Counted from the first letter of the stretch, positions 52,047-63,761 are shown. The stretch is 64,000 nt of DNA from Billgrantia azerbaijanica (GCA_004551485.1 SBLD01000001.1:228424-292423); one strand, 5' to 3'. Notes: a model not told the origin generated them from the sequence alone. Translations and numbers: made by a program.

Positions 52047-52982
52047 TCACAGCGCCGCCACGTAGTCGGCCATGCGCCGGCGCAGCGCGGCATCGGGCAG
52101 CGGCTCGCGGGCGGCGGCGAGGTTCTCGCGCACGTGATCGACGCGGGTGGTGGCGGGAATGGCGCAGGTCACGTCCGGGTGGGAGATGATGAACTTGAGG
52201 ATGAACTGCGCCCAGTTGGTCGCGCCCGTCTCGGCCAACCAGTCGGGCAGCGGCTTGTCGGCCAGGCGGCGAATCAGGCGCTTCTGCTGGAAGGGGCGGT
52301 TGGCGATCACGGCGATGCCGCGCTCGCGGGCCAGCGGCAACAGGCGCGCCTCGGCCTCGCGGTCGACGACGTTGTAGGTGAGCTGCACGAAGTCGATGGG
52401 CGCCTCGCGCAGGATGTGCTCGACGGCGTCGTGGCGTCGGCCATGGGAGGTGGTGATGCCCACGTGGCGCACCTCGCCGGCCTCGCGCATCGCCAGCAGC
52501 GTCTCCAGGTTTGCCTCCCAGGCGACCAGGTTGTGGACCTGCAGCAGGTCGAAGTGCGGCACCCCCCAGTCGCGCCGCGATGCCTCGATCTGTGCCGGCC
52601 CTCCTCCGGGGTCCGAGGTCCAGAGCTTGTCCGCGGCGTAGACTTGCCCGGTGGCGTCGAGCTCGGCGAGCCCGTGGCCGATGGTGGCCTGCGACGAGCC
52701 GTACATCGGCGAGGAGTCGATCAGTCGCCCGCCGTCGGCGAAGAAGGCCGCCATGACGGCCGTGCACGCCTCGAGCAGCACCGGGTCGTTGCCCACGTTG
52801 AAGGTAATCCAACTGCCGAGTCCCACCAGCGGCAGGCGCTCGCCGCTGCCCGGCGCCGCGCGGGTAAGGAGCTCGTTGGGGGCAGCGCGTGCGGCGAGGG
52901 GCGGCACTGCCGCGCCGGCCGCCAGGGCCAGCAGGCCGCCGAGCAGCGTGCGCCGCGACAGCTGATGCGACCGTGGGGACAT
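52047..52982 (-). CDS. TAT-exported aldo/keto reductase
   Basis: The 311-residue protein starts with a twin-arginine signal (MSPRSHQLSRRTLLGGLLAL). The barrel carries LIDSSPMYGSSQATIGHGL with the catalytic tyrosine, KLWTSDP, FDLLQVHNLV and the C-terminal CAIPATTRVDHVREN. Export in folded form with a nucleotide cofactor fits the TAT route. It forms an operon with the DUF6064 gene. Substrate unknown. Confidence 0.88.
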   Translation of the reverse strand: MSPRSHQLSRRTLLGGLLALAAGAAVPPLAARAAPNELLTRAAPGSGERLPLVGLGSWITFNVGNDPVLLEACTAVMAAFFADGGRLIDSSPMYGSSQATIGHGLAELDATGQVYAADKLWTSDPGGGPAQIEASRRDWGVPHFDLLQVHNLVAWEANLETLLAMREAGEVRHVGITTSHGRRHDAVEHILREAPIDFVQLTYNVVDREAEARLLPLARERGIAVIANRPFQQKRLIRRLADKPLPDWLAETGATNWAQFILKFIISHPDVTCAIPATTRVDHVRENLAAAREPLPDAALRRRMADYVAAL

Positions 52983-53278
52983 GGTAGGCTCCGTTGCGGG
53001 CTGCTGTGAGCAGTGTAGACGCCTCGCCCGGCGGGCGAGAGGAGGCCGATCTGGCCGAGGGGATTCAGAAAAGATTGTTCGAAGTCAACAGCTTGCCTCG
53101 AAAGCGCGCTCTTTTTCGACGCACTTTCGGTAGGCTGGACGCTCAAGGTTCTCGGTGTCTGGCCGATAGTCATGGAACGAGCAGCAGCAATGGCCAAAGC
53201 AGTGCCAGGGAGGTGCTGGGAATGAATCGCCGGCGATGGCAAGGCCCCGCCCAGGGCGCCTCTTGCCGGTAGCCGGGA
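52983..53278. other. 296-nt divergent intergenic region
   Basis: It separates the aldo/keto reductase and porin genes and should hold both promoters. The centre (about 53060-53130) is AT-richer than the rest. No gene supported. Confidence 0.45.
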
Positions 53279-54535
53279 ATGTGTGTGGGAGGAGGGAGAT
53301 TGAGACAGCTGGCGATGGCCCTGTTGACGGCACTGGCCGTCCCCGTGGCGTGTGGCACGGCCGGGGCGGCGGAGACGCCGACGCTCTCCCTCAATGGCTT
53401 CGGCACGCTCGGCGTGGTGCACTCCGACGAACGACAGGCGGACTTCGTCGCGCATCGGCTCGTGCCCGATGGCGCTGGCCATAGCGGGGCGTGGAGCGCC
53501 GAGGTCGACAGCCGGCTTGGCCTGCAGCTGACCGCCAATCCCACGTCACGCCTCTCCGGGGTGATCCAGGTCATTGCCGAGCAGCGCCACGACGGCAGCT
53601 ACCGCCCCTTCGTCGAGTGGGCAAACGTCCGCTTCGAGGTCACCCCGGCGCTGAGCGTCCGCATCGGGCGCATGGTGCAACCCGTCTTCATGGCGTCCGA
53701 GTACCGCAAGGTCGGCTACGCCACCCCCTGGATCCGGCCGCCACAAGAGGTGTACGGGCTGCTTCCCGTCACCAACTTCGACGGCGTCGACTTCCGCTAC
53801 CGCTCACGCTTCGCCGGCTTCACCCACACCCTGCAGGGTAACTACGGTCGCAAGGACTCCACCACCCCGAGCGGGGGCGACGTCAGGGCGCGCGATGGCA
53901 TGACGCTCGCCAATACCCTGGAGCGGGGGGGAGTCACCCTGTTCGCCAGCTACAGTCGCTATCGCCTCACGGTGGCGGAGCTGGCTCCCTTCTTCGACGC
54001 CTTCCGGCAGTTCGGGCCCGAAGGGGAAGCCATCGCCGAGCGTTACGACGTCGATGGCACGCGCAACACGCTCATCAGCCTCGGTGCCCGCTACGATCCC
54101 GGCGACTGGTTCGTGATGGGCGAGTGGATCCGTTCGGACAGCCCCTCCTTCATCGGCGACGGCCGCGGCTGGTACCTGACCGGCGGCTACCGCTTCGGAA
54201 GCCTGACCCCCTATGTGACGCTGGCGCGTGCCTGGGTCGACAGCGACACCTCCGACCCGGGCCTCTCGACGGCGGGGCTGCCCCCGCCGCTTGCCGCGCC
54301 GGCGCGGCAACTCAATGCCGGCCTGAACCAGCTGCTGGGCAGAGCCGCGGTGCAGCAGAAGAGCGTTTCCCTGGGGGTGCGCTGGGACCTGGCCCGTAAT
54401 GTTGCCCTGACGGTGCAGTATGATCACCTGGACCTCGCTGCCGGGGCACGCGGGGTGCTGACCAATACCCAGCCGGGATTCGAGCCCGGCGGCACGGTCG
54501 ACCTGTTCGGCCTGGCGCTCGATTTCGTGTTCTGA
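53279..54535 (+). CDS. Porin-like outer membrane protein
   Basis: Up to 418 residues (411 if the TTG at 53300, next to GGAGGAGGGAG, is used). A signal peptide ends near GTAGAAETPT. The mature part has alternating beta-strand pattern and ends in LDFVF, the aromatic C terminus recognised by the BAM machinery. It is the first gene of a unit with a PstS-like protein and a GGDEF-EAL protein, with gaps of 10 nt and an overlap of 8 nt. Confidence 0.82.
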   Translation: MCVGGGRLRQLAMALLTALAVPVACGTAGAAETPTLSLNGFGTLGVVHSDERQADFVAHRLVPDGAGHSGAWSAEVDSRLGLQLTANPTSRLSGVIQVIAEQRHDGSYRPFVEWANVRFEVTPALSVRIGRMVQPVFMASEYRKVGYATPWIRPPQEVYGLLPVTNFDGVDFRYRSRFAGFTHTLQGNYGRKDSTTPSGGDVRARDGMTLANTLERGGVTLFASYSRYRLTVAELAPFFDAFRQFGPEGEAIAERYDVDGTRNTLISLGARYDPGDWFVMGEWIRSDSPSFIGDGRGWYLTGGYRFGSLTPYVTLARAWVDSDTSDPGLSTAGLPPPLAAPARQLNAGLNQLLGRAAVQQKSVSLGVRWDLARNVALTVQYDHLDLAAGARGVLTNTQPGFEPGGTVDLFGLALDFVF

Positions 54536-54545
54536 GGAGAGTGAT

Positions 54546-54971
54546 TTGCCGTCTCGATTGACAGTGACCGGATGGAGTGTGGTGCTGGGGTTCATGATTG
54601 ACTCCGCCTGTGCGGACGTGGTGGTCGTCGTGCCGCAGCACAGCCCGGTCGAGAGACTGAGTCGCGAGCAGGTCATGGACATCTACCTGGGCAGGCTGAC
54701 CCGTCTGTCGGATGGCACGCCGGTCGTGCCCATCGACCAGCGCGAGGGATCGACGACCTACCGTGAGTTCTACCAGCAGTACCTCGGGCAGTCGCCGGCA
54801 CAGATCAAGGCGCACTGGTCGAAGCTCATCTTCACCGGCCACGGCCAGCCGCCGCGCAGCGTGGCCGATGACAGCGCGGTGGCGGACGCCGTGTCGCAGA
54901 CCCGGCACGCCATCGGCTACCTCGACCCCGACTTCGTGGACGCGCGCCTGAGGGTGGTGGCCGTTGAGTAA
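54546..54971 (+). CDS. Small PstS-like periplasmic binding protein
   Basis: The 141-residue protein starts at TTG after GAGGAGAG, with a signal peptide ending near SACADVV. LSREQVMDIYLGRLTRLSDG, VVPIDQREGSTTYREFYQQY and AIGYLDPDFVDA are features of the PBP-like/PstS domain in single-lobe form. It probably binds an anion such as phosphate. Coupled to the GGDEF-EAL gene by an 8-nt overlap, it is well placed to act as a sensor subunit. Confidence 0.82.
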   Translation: MPSRLTVTGWSVVLGFMIDSACADVVVVVPQHSPVERLSREQVMDIYLGRLTRLSDGTPVVPIDQREGSTTYREFYQQYLGQSPAQIKAHWSKLIFTGHGQPPRSVADDSAVADAVSQTRHAIGYLDPDFVDARLRVVAVE

Positions 54972-57306
54972 GCCGCGCGGCGTCGCCGAGGAACGCGATC
55001 CGTCGACCCCCGATAGGGCGGGGGCCAGCCGGTGGCTGCACCGGCTCGTCGAGCCGCCCGTGCTGTTCACCGGCCTCGCCGTGCTGGTGCTGGCCGTCGT
55101 GTGGGTCGCGACGCTCAACCTGATTGCCCGGGAGTGTGTCGCGGCCGAGCGCACGGCGGCGGTGGTGGCCGCCGACACCGCCCAGACCTACGAGGCCCAG
55201 GTGGTGCGGGCCCTGCGCGAGATCGACACCACCCTGAAGCTGGTTCGCCACGATCTGGGCCACGCGCCGCCCCAGAAGGTGCTGGCAGGTCTGCGCGCAG
55301 ACGACCTGCTGCCTCCTCGGCTGCTCTTCACGGTCAGCGTCACCGATGCGCGGGGCGACGTCATCGCCAGTACCCACCCCGCGACGATCGGCAGCGAGAA
55401 CTACCTCCGGCTGGCACGCATCGACGACGGCATGGTGGTGGGCAAGCCCCGTCACCCCGTCGGCGAGGGCGAGGCGCGGCTGTCCTTCGGGCGGCGCATC
55501 GAGGATGCCGCCGGGCAGTTCGCGGGGGTGGTGGTGGTCACGGTGGAGGCGAGCCATTTCGTCAGCGGCTACGACCCCGAGGTGCTGGGCGAGCGGGGCC
55601 TGCTCGCGCTGGTGGGCACCGATGGCGTGTCGCGGGTGAGCCGCACCGGGCATGCCGAGGACACCGGCTCGATCATCGACTATGAGGCGTTGTTTCCCGA
55701 CACGGCCCTCGGGGGGATGCCGGTCGTGATGGCGGTCGACGGCTGGGACGATGTCCGCCGCTATACCGTGGCCAGGGAACTGTACGAGTTTCCGCTGGCC
55801 ATCGTCGTCGGGCTTTCCGAGGCGGAAAGCCTCGCGCCCCTGGCTGCGCTCGAGCGCACCTATCTGCGCCGGGCGGCCCTGGCCAGCCTGCTGTTGATCG
55901 CCGTCATGGGACTGCTCGGTCGGCTGAGCTGGCAACTCCAGAAAGCGCGCCTGGGGGTCATGGAGGAACGCGCCGAGCATGCCCGGCGCGTCGAACACCT
56001 GGCCTTCCACGACAATCTCACCGGCCTGCCCAACCGCGCCCTCTTCAGCCAGTTGCTGACCCGGTCGATGCACCAGGCGAAGCGCTACGACAAGAAGCTC
56101 GCTCTGCTGTTTCTGGACCTGGACCGGTTCAAGCTCATCAACGACTCGCTGGGACACGATGTGGGCGACGAGCTGCTGCAGGAGATGAGCCGGCGGCTTC
56201 GCTCATCGATACGCGAAAGCGATATCGTGGCGCGCCTGGGCGGTGACGAATTCGTGATCCTGCTGCCCGAGATCACGGACAGAAGCGAGGTGACACCGGT
56301 CACGGACAAGATCCTGTCTGCCGTCGCCAGTCCCGTCACGCTGCTGGGGCAGGAGTTTCGCCTTTCCGTGAGCATCGGGGCTGCCCTCTATCCGGACGAT
56401 GGGGAAGATGAGCAGACGCTGATGAAGAGCGCCGATACCGCGATGTATCACGCGAAGGAGGCGGGCAAGAACAATGCGCAGTTCTACTCCGGGAAGCTGA
56501 ACAGCGATTCCCTGGAAAGGCTCACCTTCGAATCGAGCCTGCGCAAGGCGCTCGAGAATCGCGAGTTTCGCCTCTACTACCAGTCCAAGCAGGAGACGCA
56601 CAGCGGGCGGATCACCGGCGTGGAGGCGCTGTTGCGATGGCAGCATCCCGAGCTCGGGCTGGTGGCCCCCATGCAGTTCATTCCGTTGGCGGAAGAGAAC
56701 GGGCTGATCGTGCCGATCGGCCGCTGGGTGCTGCAGACGGCGTGCCGGCAGAATGTGGAATGGCAGAACGCAGGCTTCCCCGCGCTGAGCATGGCCGTCA
56801 ACCTCTCGGCCCGGCAGTTCCACGACGAGGGGCTGCTGGACGACATCGAGGCGGCGCTGAGTGCGTCCGGCATGGCGCCGGAACTGCTCGAGCTGGAGAT
56901 CACCGAGAGCGCGGTGATGCGCGATATGGCACACGCGGTCCGGGTGCTCCAGGCGGTGAGAGCCCTGGGGGTACAGGTGGCGATCGACGATTTCGGGACC
57001 GGGTACTCTTCGCTGTCCCGGCTGAAGGAGTTTCCGCTGGATGCGATCAAGATCGATGGCTCCTTCATTCACAACGTGGTCGATTGCGCCGAAGACAGCG
57101 GGGTGACGGAGGCGATCATCGAGCTGGGCAAGAGCCTCGGCCTGAGGGTGGTTGCCGAGGGCGTCGAGTCGAAGGATCAGGTCGACTACCTGCGCACCCG
57201 GTCGTGCGACCAGTTCCAGGGCTTCTACGTCGATCGGCCGATGCCGGCGCACGAGTTCATCGCCATGGTGCGGGAGCACTCAGCGGGGGCCGAGCCGTCC
57301 CCGTAA
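54964..57306 (+). CDS. Membrane GGDEF-EAL cyclic-di-GMP enzyme with periplasmic Cache-type sensor
   Basis: The 780-residue protein starts at TTG. Transmembrane segments at about 32-55 and 300-320 enclose a periplasmic sensor domain. The GGDEF domain is intact (LGGDEFVIL at about 425), as is the EAL domain (VEALLRW at about 553, with ELEITESAVM and IDDFGTGYSSLSRL). It may make and/or degrade c-di-GMP. The upstream PstS-like protein and porin suggest the sensor reads a solute in the periplasm. Confidence 0.9.
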   Translation: MSKPRGVAEERDPSTPDRAGASRWLHRLVEPPVLFTGLAVLVLAVVWVATLNLIARECVAAERTAAVVAADTAQTYEAQVVRALREIDTTLKLVRHDLGHAPPQKVLAGLRADDLLPPRLLFTVSVTDARGDVIASTHPATIGSENYLRLARIDDGMVVGKPRHPVGEGEARLSFGRRIEDAAGQFAGVVVVTVEASHFVSGYDPEVLGERGLLALVGTDGVSRVSRTGHAEDTGSIIDYEALFPDTALGGMPVVMAVDGWDDVRRYTVARELYEFPLAIVVGLSEAESLAPLAALERTYLRRAALASLLLIAVMGLLGRLSWQLQKARLGVMEERAEHARRVEHLAFHDNLTGLPNRALFSQLLTRSMHQAKRYDKKLALLFLDLDRFKLINDSLGHDVGDELLQEMSRRLRSSIRESDIVARLGGDEFVILLPEITDRSEVTPVTDKILSAVASPVTLLGQEFRLSVSIGAALYPDDGEDEQTLMKSADTAMYHAKEAGKNNAQFYSGKLNSDSLERLTFESSLRKALENREFRLYYQSKQETHSGRITGVEALLRWQHPELGLVAPMQFIPLAEENGLIVPIGRWVLQTACRQNVEWQNAGFPALSMAVNLSARQFHDEGLLDDIEAALSASGMAPELLELEITESAVMRDMAHAVRVLQAVRALGVQVAIDDFGTGYSSLSRLKEFPLDAIKIDGSFIHNVVDCAEDSGVTEAIIELGKSLGLRVVAEGVESKDQVDYLRTRSCDQFQGFYVDRPMPAHEFIAMVREHSAGAEPSP

Positions 57307-57346
57307 GGTCGCGGCCCCCTGCGTCATCACCGTCACTCCATCACCG

Positions 57347-58216
57347 TCATTGCAGTACCGCCTCGCCGAGCCGGGCCGTGAGTCCCGCCAGCAGTTCACC
57401 GCTGTGGCGCCAGAAGTGCCAGTAGAGCGGCACTTCGAGCGCCTGGCCGGGGGCGATGCTGATCAGTTCGCCCGCCGCCACCCGCGCTTCCACCTGCATC
57501 CGTGGGATCATGCCGTAGCCCAGGCCGGCGCTCGCCAGGCGCACGAACCCCTCGGAGGAGGGACAGAGGTGGTGGGGGAAGGGGCCGTGGTAGCCGCAGC
57601 GGGCGAGAAAGCGGTGCTGCAGCTGGTCGTTGGGTCCGTAGACGATGGCCGGCGCCCGGCGGAAGGCCGCCTCGTTGGGGCCGTCGGGAAAATGGCGGGC
57701 GACGTAGGCCGGGGTAGCGAGCGGCAGGTAGGTCATGCGCCCCAGCGCCATGCTGCGCGCGCCGGCGATGGGTTGGGCGCTGGCGCACAGGCAGGCCGCC
57801 ACGTCGCCGTCGCGCAGGCGTTTGAGGCCCACGTCCTGATCTTCGATCACCAGGTCGAGCAGTACGCCCGCCTCGCGGCAGTAGGCGCCGATGGTCGCGG
57901 CCCACCAGGTCGCCAGACTGTCGGCATTGAGGGCGATGCGCAGCCGCGGCGAGGCCGCCTCCAGCGTGGGAAGGGCCGTGGCCAGGTCGCGCTCGAGAAG
58001 CCGCACCTGCTGCAGGTGATTGAGCAGGCGCTGGCCCGCCGGGGTGGCGGCGAGGCGGGGATGACGCACCAGCACCGGCTGGCCGAGCCGTACCTCCAGC
58101 GCCTTGATGCGCTGCGACACTGCTGACTGCGACAGCCCCAGGGTCTCCCCGGCGCGTTCGAAGCCGCCGCACTCGAGCACCGTGGCCAGCGCCTCGAGCA
58201 GTTTGTAGTCGAGCAT
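57347..58216 (-). CDS. argP: LysR-family regulator ArgP (IciA)
   Basis: The 289-residue protein starts MLDYKLLEALATVLECGGFE with the ArgP helix-turn-helix (LGLSQSAVSQRIKALEVRLG) and has DSLATWWAATIGAYCREAGV typical of ArgP. ArgP activates the arginine/lysine exporter argO in response to these amino acids; here an argO-like gene is directly divergent. Confidence 0.92.
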   Translation of the reverse strand: MLDYKLLEALATVLECGGFERAGETLGLSQSAVSQRIKALEVRLGQPVLVRHPRLAATPAGQRLLNHLQQVRLLERDLATALPTLEAASPRLRIALNADSLATWWAATIGAYCREAGVLLDLVIEDQDVGLKRLRDGDVAACLCASAQPIAGARSMALGRMTYLPLATPAYVARHFPDGPNEAAFRRAPAIVYGPNDQLQHRFLARCGYHGPFPHHLCPSSEGFVRLASAGLGYGMIPRMQVEARVAAGELISIAPGQALEVPLYWHFWRHSGELLAGLTARLGEAVLQ

Positions 58217-58221
58217 AAGAA

Positions 58222-58258
58222 ATACTGATGCAGCATTAGGAGAATGATTTTTCAGTAT
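58222..58258. promoter_or_regulatory. Inverted repeat in the argP-argO gap
   Basis: ATACTGA (58222-58228) and TCAGTAT (58252-58258) are perfect inverted repeats 23 nt apart in the AT-rich gap between argP and argO, a likely ArgP site. Confidence 0.5.
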
Positions 58259-58336
58259 ATCGGCGTCTCGCTATGCTTGCCCCACTTTCAACGGTCCGAC
58301 AGGGCCGATCACGACGGCAACGACAGGGCAGGGGCG

Positions 58337-58948
58337 ATGTTCGAAAGCTATGTCACCGGGTTTCTGGTCAGCGGCGGCATCATCGTGGCCATCGGTGCAC
58401 AGAACGCCTACGTGCTGGGGCAGGCGGTGCGGCGCCAGCACCACTGGTGGTCGGCCGGGCTGTGCATGGGCAGCGACATGCTGCTGCTCTCGGCGGGGAT
58501 GTTCGGGGTCAGCGCTGCCCTGTTGGCCCTGCCCGGAGCCATGGCGGCGCTGCGCTGGCTGGGCGTGGCCTTTCTCGCCTGGCTGGCGGCCCAGGCGCTG
58601 CATCGTGCCGCCACCGGGCGGGACGGGTTGGCCTCGGCGGGGGGCGGACGCAGCCGCCGCCAGGTGGTCCTCGCCACCCTGGCGGTCACGGTGCTCAATC
58701 CCCAGGTCTACCTGGACACCCTGCTGCTGATCCCGTCCGTCGGCGCCCAGCAGGACAGCGCCGCGCTCTTCGTGGCGGGAGCCGGCAGCGCCTCGGTGGT
58801 GTGGTTCACGCTGCTGGCCTGGGGCGGCGCGGCGCTCGCGCCCTGGCTCTCCCGCCCGCTGGCCTGGCGGGCCATCGACGCCGTCATCGGCGTGATGCTG
58901 GCGGGCATCGCCCTGCAGTTGGCCGGGCAAGCGGCCCTGTTTGCCTAG
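58337..58948 (+). CDS. argO: LysE/ArgO-type arginine exporter
   Basis: The 203-residue membrane protein has about six helices and ArgO features VSGGIIVAIGAQNAYVLGQA, GSDMLLLSAGMFGVSAAL and TLAVTVLNPQVYLDTLLLI. It exports arginine or lysine and is probably activated by the divergent ArgP. The ATG at 58337 follows CAGGGGCG. Confidence 0.93.
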   Translation: MFESYVTGFLVSGGIIVAIGAQNAYVLGQAVRRQHHWWSAGLCMGSDMLLLSAGMFGVSAALLALPGAMAALRWLGVAFLAWLAAQALHRAATGRDGLASAGGGRSRRQVVLATLAVTVLNPQVYLDTLLLIPSVGAQQDSAALFVAGAGSASVVWFTLLAWGGAALAPWLSRPLAWRAIDAVIGVMLAGIALQLAGQAALFA

Positions 58949-59162
58949 GCCGTACGGCGCTGCCTCGCTGTGCCGAAATGCCGCAGGGCAGCGCTAATTG
59001 CACTTTGACGTCCACGCTGGTGCGTGCTATCCAAACAGTTCGCAGGGCGTATGGATCGCATCGTGAATCTTGCCTGCAAACAAGTCTAATAAAAGATTAA
59101 CTGCAAATAAGACTGCCTGGCAATTTGCACGCAGTACACGTGACACAAGGGAAGAGCCAGTC

Positions 59163-61163
59163 ATGCCTGTTGCCACGCCATGCCAGCTCCATGATCACGT
59201 CGCGCAGTTCTACGAGGACGAGGCCACCCTGGCGGATCGGGTGGCCGGTTTTTTGACCACCGGGCTCAGCGCCGGCGAGCGGCTGCTGATGCTGCTGACA
59301 CCGCCGCGTCGCCGCGATGTGCTGGCGCGTCTCGAGGCCTGGGGGCTGGACACGGCCGCGGCCGAGGCCAGCGGGCAGCTCGTGGTGTACGATGCCGAGA
59401 CGCTGCTCGAGATGATCATGGACGGCGACATGCCGGACGAGGCGCTCTTCAACCGCCACGTGCTCGCCGAGGTCGAGGCCTGTCCGGGGCCGACCCGTGC
59501 CTTCGGCGAACTGGTCGACGTGCTGTGCGCGCGCGGGCAGGCGCGCGCCGCCGTGTACCTGGAGAGCCTGTGGCACGCCGCCTGCCATCGCCTGCCGCTG
59601 ACGCTGCTGTGTGGCTATGCGCTGCACCATTTCCGCAAGCCCGGCGGCGACGACGCCTTTGCCGCGGTCTGCGAGCATCACTCGCGCGTCCTGCCGGCCG
59701 GGGAGTTCTGCAGCCTTGACTCGCACCGCCAACTGCGCGAGGTCGCCCGTCTGCAGCAGGAAGTGGCGCACCTGCGCCGGGAGCGCGCCGAGCGCCGGCG
59801 GACGGAGCAGAACCTGGAAGCGGTACAGGCGCTGTGCAGCGAGATGCTGGTGGAACTGGCCGACCAGGCTCACTACGACGAGCTCACCGGTCTCACCAAT
59901 CGCCAGTATGCCCAGCAGCGCCTGGCGACCCTGCTCGCCCAGGCCGACGAGGCGACGCAGCGGATCGCCGTGCTGCACATCGATATCGACCAGTTGAAGG
60001 CGATCAACAATTCCCTGGGGCTGGAAACGGGCGACTATTACCTCTGTCAGACCGCCCAGCGGATCCGGCAGTGTCTCGAGGGCAGCGAGGTCGTCAGCCG
60101 GTTGGGCAGCGACGAGATGATGGCGGTGCTCACCGGTATCGAGAAGCCCGACGAGGTGGTGGCCCAGGTCGAGCGGCTGATCGCCTGGGTGAGCGAACCC
60201 ATTCAGGTGGCGGGGCAATCCATCGTGGCGGGCTGCTGCGTCGGCATCAGCCTGTTTCCCGAGCACGGGCGCACGGTGGCCGAGCTCATGCGTCATGCCA
60301 ACCTCGCCCGGCATCACGCCCAGGATCTCGGCCACCGTCGCTACCACCTCTTCTCCACCGAGCTGCTCGGTGACGAACCCGATCGTCTGGCCCTGTGCGC
60401 CGCCCTGCGCCAGGCGCTGCCGCGCGGCGAGCTGGAACTCTATTTCCGGCCGCGGATCTGCGCGACCCACGGCCAGGTGGTGGCGGTATCGGCCCAGCCG
60501 CGCTGGTACTCGCCGTGTTTCGGGGTGATGGAGCCGGCGCGTTGGATGGCCGCCATCGAGGAGGCCAACCAGGTGGGGGCGATCAGCCAGTGGGTGCTCG
60601 ACGGTGCCTGCGAGCACGCCCAGGCGTGGACCGAGGCGGGGATGGAGCTGCGCGTGGCGGTGCAGATCACCACCGCCGATCTGCTGGGGGACGAGTTCGT
60701 CGACCGCGTGACCGCGGCGCTGGCGACGAGCGGCCTGTCGGGCGAGTTTCTCGAGATCGAGCTGACCGAGAGCGCCCTGATGCAGGTCCCGGAGCGGGCG
60801 GAAGCGACGCTCGCGCGGCTCAAGGCGCTGGGCGTGCACCTCACCGTCGACGAATTCGGCTGCGGCCACTCGATCCTCGGCTATCTCCACCGCTTCCCGG
60901 TGGATGCCATCAAGCTCCCGGCGTCCTTCGTCGCCGGCTGTCTCGACAGCCTCCACCTCCAGGCGATCATCCGCTCGGTGGTGATGATGGCTCGCCAGCT
61001 CGGTCTGCGCGTCACCGCCAGCGGCGTGACGACCCGCGAGCAGGCCGACTACCTGCGCCAGCAGGGCTGCGACGACCTGGAGGGGCCGCTGTGGTCGCGC
61101 ATGGAGTACCGCGGTACCGTCGCCGACGAGGCGCGCGCCACGCCCGAGGCCGCCGAGCGTTGA
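59163..61163 (+). CDS. MEDS domain protein with degenerate GGDEF and EAL domains
   Basis: The 666-residue soluble protein has an N-terminal MEDS sensory domain (DHVAQFYEDEATLADRVAGF, LSAGERLLMLLTPPRR, AVYLESLWHAACHRLPLTLL), a coiled linker, a GGDEF domain with GSDEM in place of GGDEF (about 315-319) and an EAL domain with SAQ in place of EAL (about 442-444) and DEFGCGHS in place of DDFGTGYS. It is probably a catalytically dead effector or scaffold rather than a c-di-GMP enzyme. The ATG at 59163 follows AAGGGAAGAG. Confidence 0.88.
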   Translation: MPVATPCQLHDHVAQFYEDEATLADRVAGFLTTGLSAGERLLMLLTPPRRRDVLARLEAWGLDTAAAEASGQLVVYDAETLLEMIMDGDMPDEALFNRHVLAEVEACPGPTRAFGELVDVLCARGQARAAVYLESLWHAACHRLPLTLLCGYALHHFRKPGGDDAFAAVCEHHSRVLPAGEFCSLDSHRQLREVARLQQEVAHLRRERAERRRTEQNLEAVQALCSEMLVELADQAHYDELTGLTNRQYAQQRLATLLAQADEATQRIAVLHIDIDQLKAINNSLGLETGDYYLCQTAQRIRQCLEGSEVVSRLGSDEMMAVLTGIEKPDEVVAQVERLIAWVSEPIQVAGQSIVAGCCVGISLFPEHGRTVAELMRHANLARHHAQDLGHRRYHLFSTELLGDEPDRLALCAALRQALPRGELELYFRPRICATHGQVVAVSAQPRWYSPCFGVMEPARWMAAIEEANQVGAISQWVLDGACEHAQAWTEAGMELRVAVQITTADLLGDEFVDRVTAALATSGLSGEFLEIELTESALMQVPERAEATLARLKALGVHLTVDEFGCGHSILGYLHRFPVDAIKLPASFVAGCLDSLHLQAIIRSVVMMARQLGLRVTASGVTTREQADYLRQQGCDDLEGPLWSRMEYRGTVADEARATPEAAER

Positions 61164-61235
61164 TGGCTGCCACCCTTGCAATGGCGGCCCGGCATCATCA
61201 TGTTCTAAAGAACACCCTCCGCGAGCCGAGCCGCC

Positions 61236-63167
<1,932 letters not shown>

Positions 63168-63333
63168 CGCCGTGTCGCCACGTCGTGGCCGGGGCTTGCC
63201 GTTGCGGCCTGCCCGCCACTGCGAGAACACGGGCAGTGCTTGAAAAGCGTCCAAGTGACCTTACCTTGATTCATGCAGCCCGCAGATGGCTGCGTGACCG
63301 TCAACCGCAGTTGTCGGTTGGGAGGGAGGTACG

Positions 63334-63702
63334 ATGAATGCCATGCAGTTCAAGACGCACTGGCGTGACTGGTTGATGTTGCTGTTCGGTGTCTGGCTGG
63401 TGGTATCGCCCTTCGTCTTCGGGCATGCCGAGTCCGGTGCCGGCATGGTGCTGTGGGCACCGGTACTGCTAGGCGTGGCGGTGATCGTCTTCGCGATCGC
63501 CGTGCTCAGGAAGACCCAGGTGTGGGAGGAGTGGATCCTGTTCGCCTTGGGTGTCGCGTTGGTGGCCGCACCCTTCCTGCTGGGCTACGCCGGCGTCACC
63601 CTGGCCATGTGGAACAGCGTCATCATGGGGCTGCTGGTCGGCGCCGACGCCGCCTGGTCGCTGTTCGAGCTGACCCACCACGGCGGCAAGAAGGCGGCCT
63701 GA
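63334..63702 (+). CDS. SPW-repeat membrane protein
   Basis: The 122-residue protein has four transmembrane segments arranged as two repeats, WLMLLFGVWLVVSPFVFGHA and WILFALGVALVAAPFLLGYA, with the WxSPFV-type signature. This is the SPW repeat family of unknown role. A GGGAGGGAGG site precedes the ATG. Confidence 0.85.
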   Translation: MNAMQFKTHWRDWLMLLFGVWLVVSPFVFGHAESGAGMVLWAPVLLGVAVIVFAIAVLRKTQVWEEWILFALGVALVAAPFLLGYAGVTLAMWNSVIMGLLVGADAAWSLFELTHHGGKKAA

Positions 63703-63734
63703 AGCCGCCACGTCCATGACGTCATACGAGGAGA

Positions 63735-63761
63735 GAAGGGGGCCAAGGCCCCCTTCTTTTT
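63735..63761 (+). terminator. Rho-independent terminator of the SPW-repeat gene
   Basis: GAAGGGGGCC and GGCCCCCTTC form a perfect 10-bp stem with an AA loop, followed by TTTTT. It lies about 32 nt after the stop codon. Confidence 0.92.
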
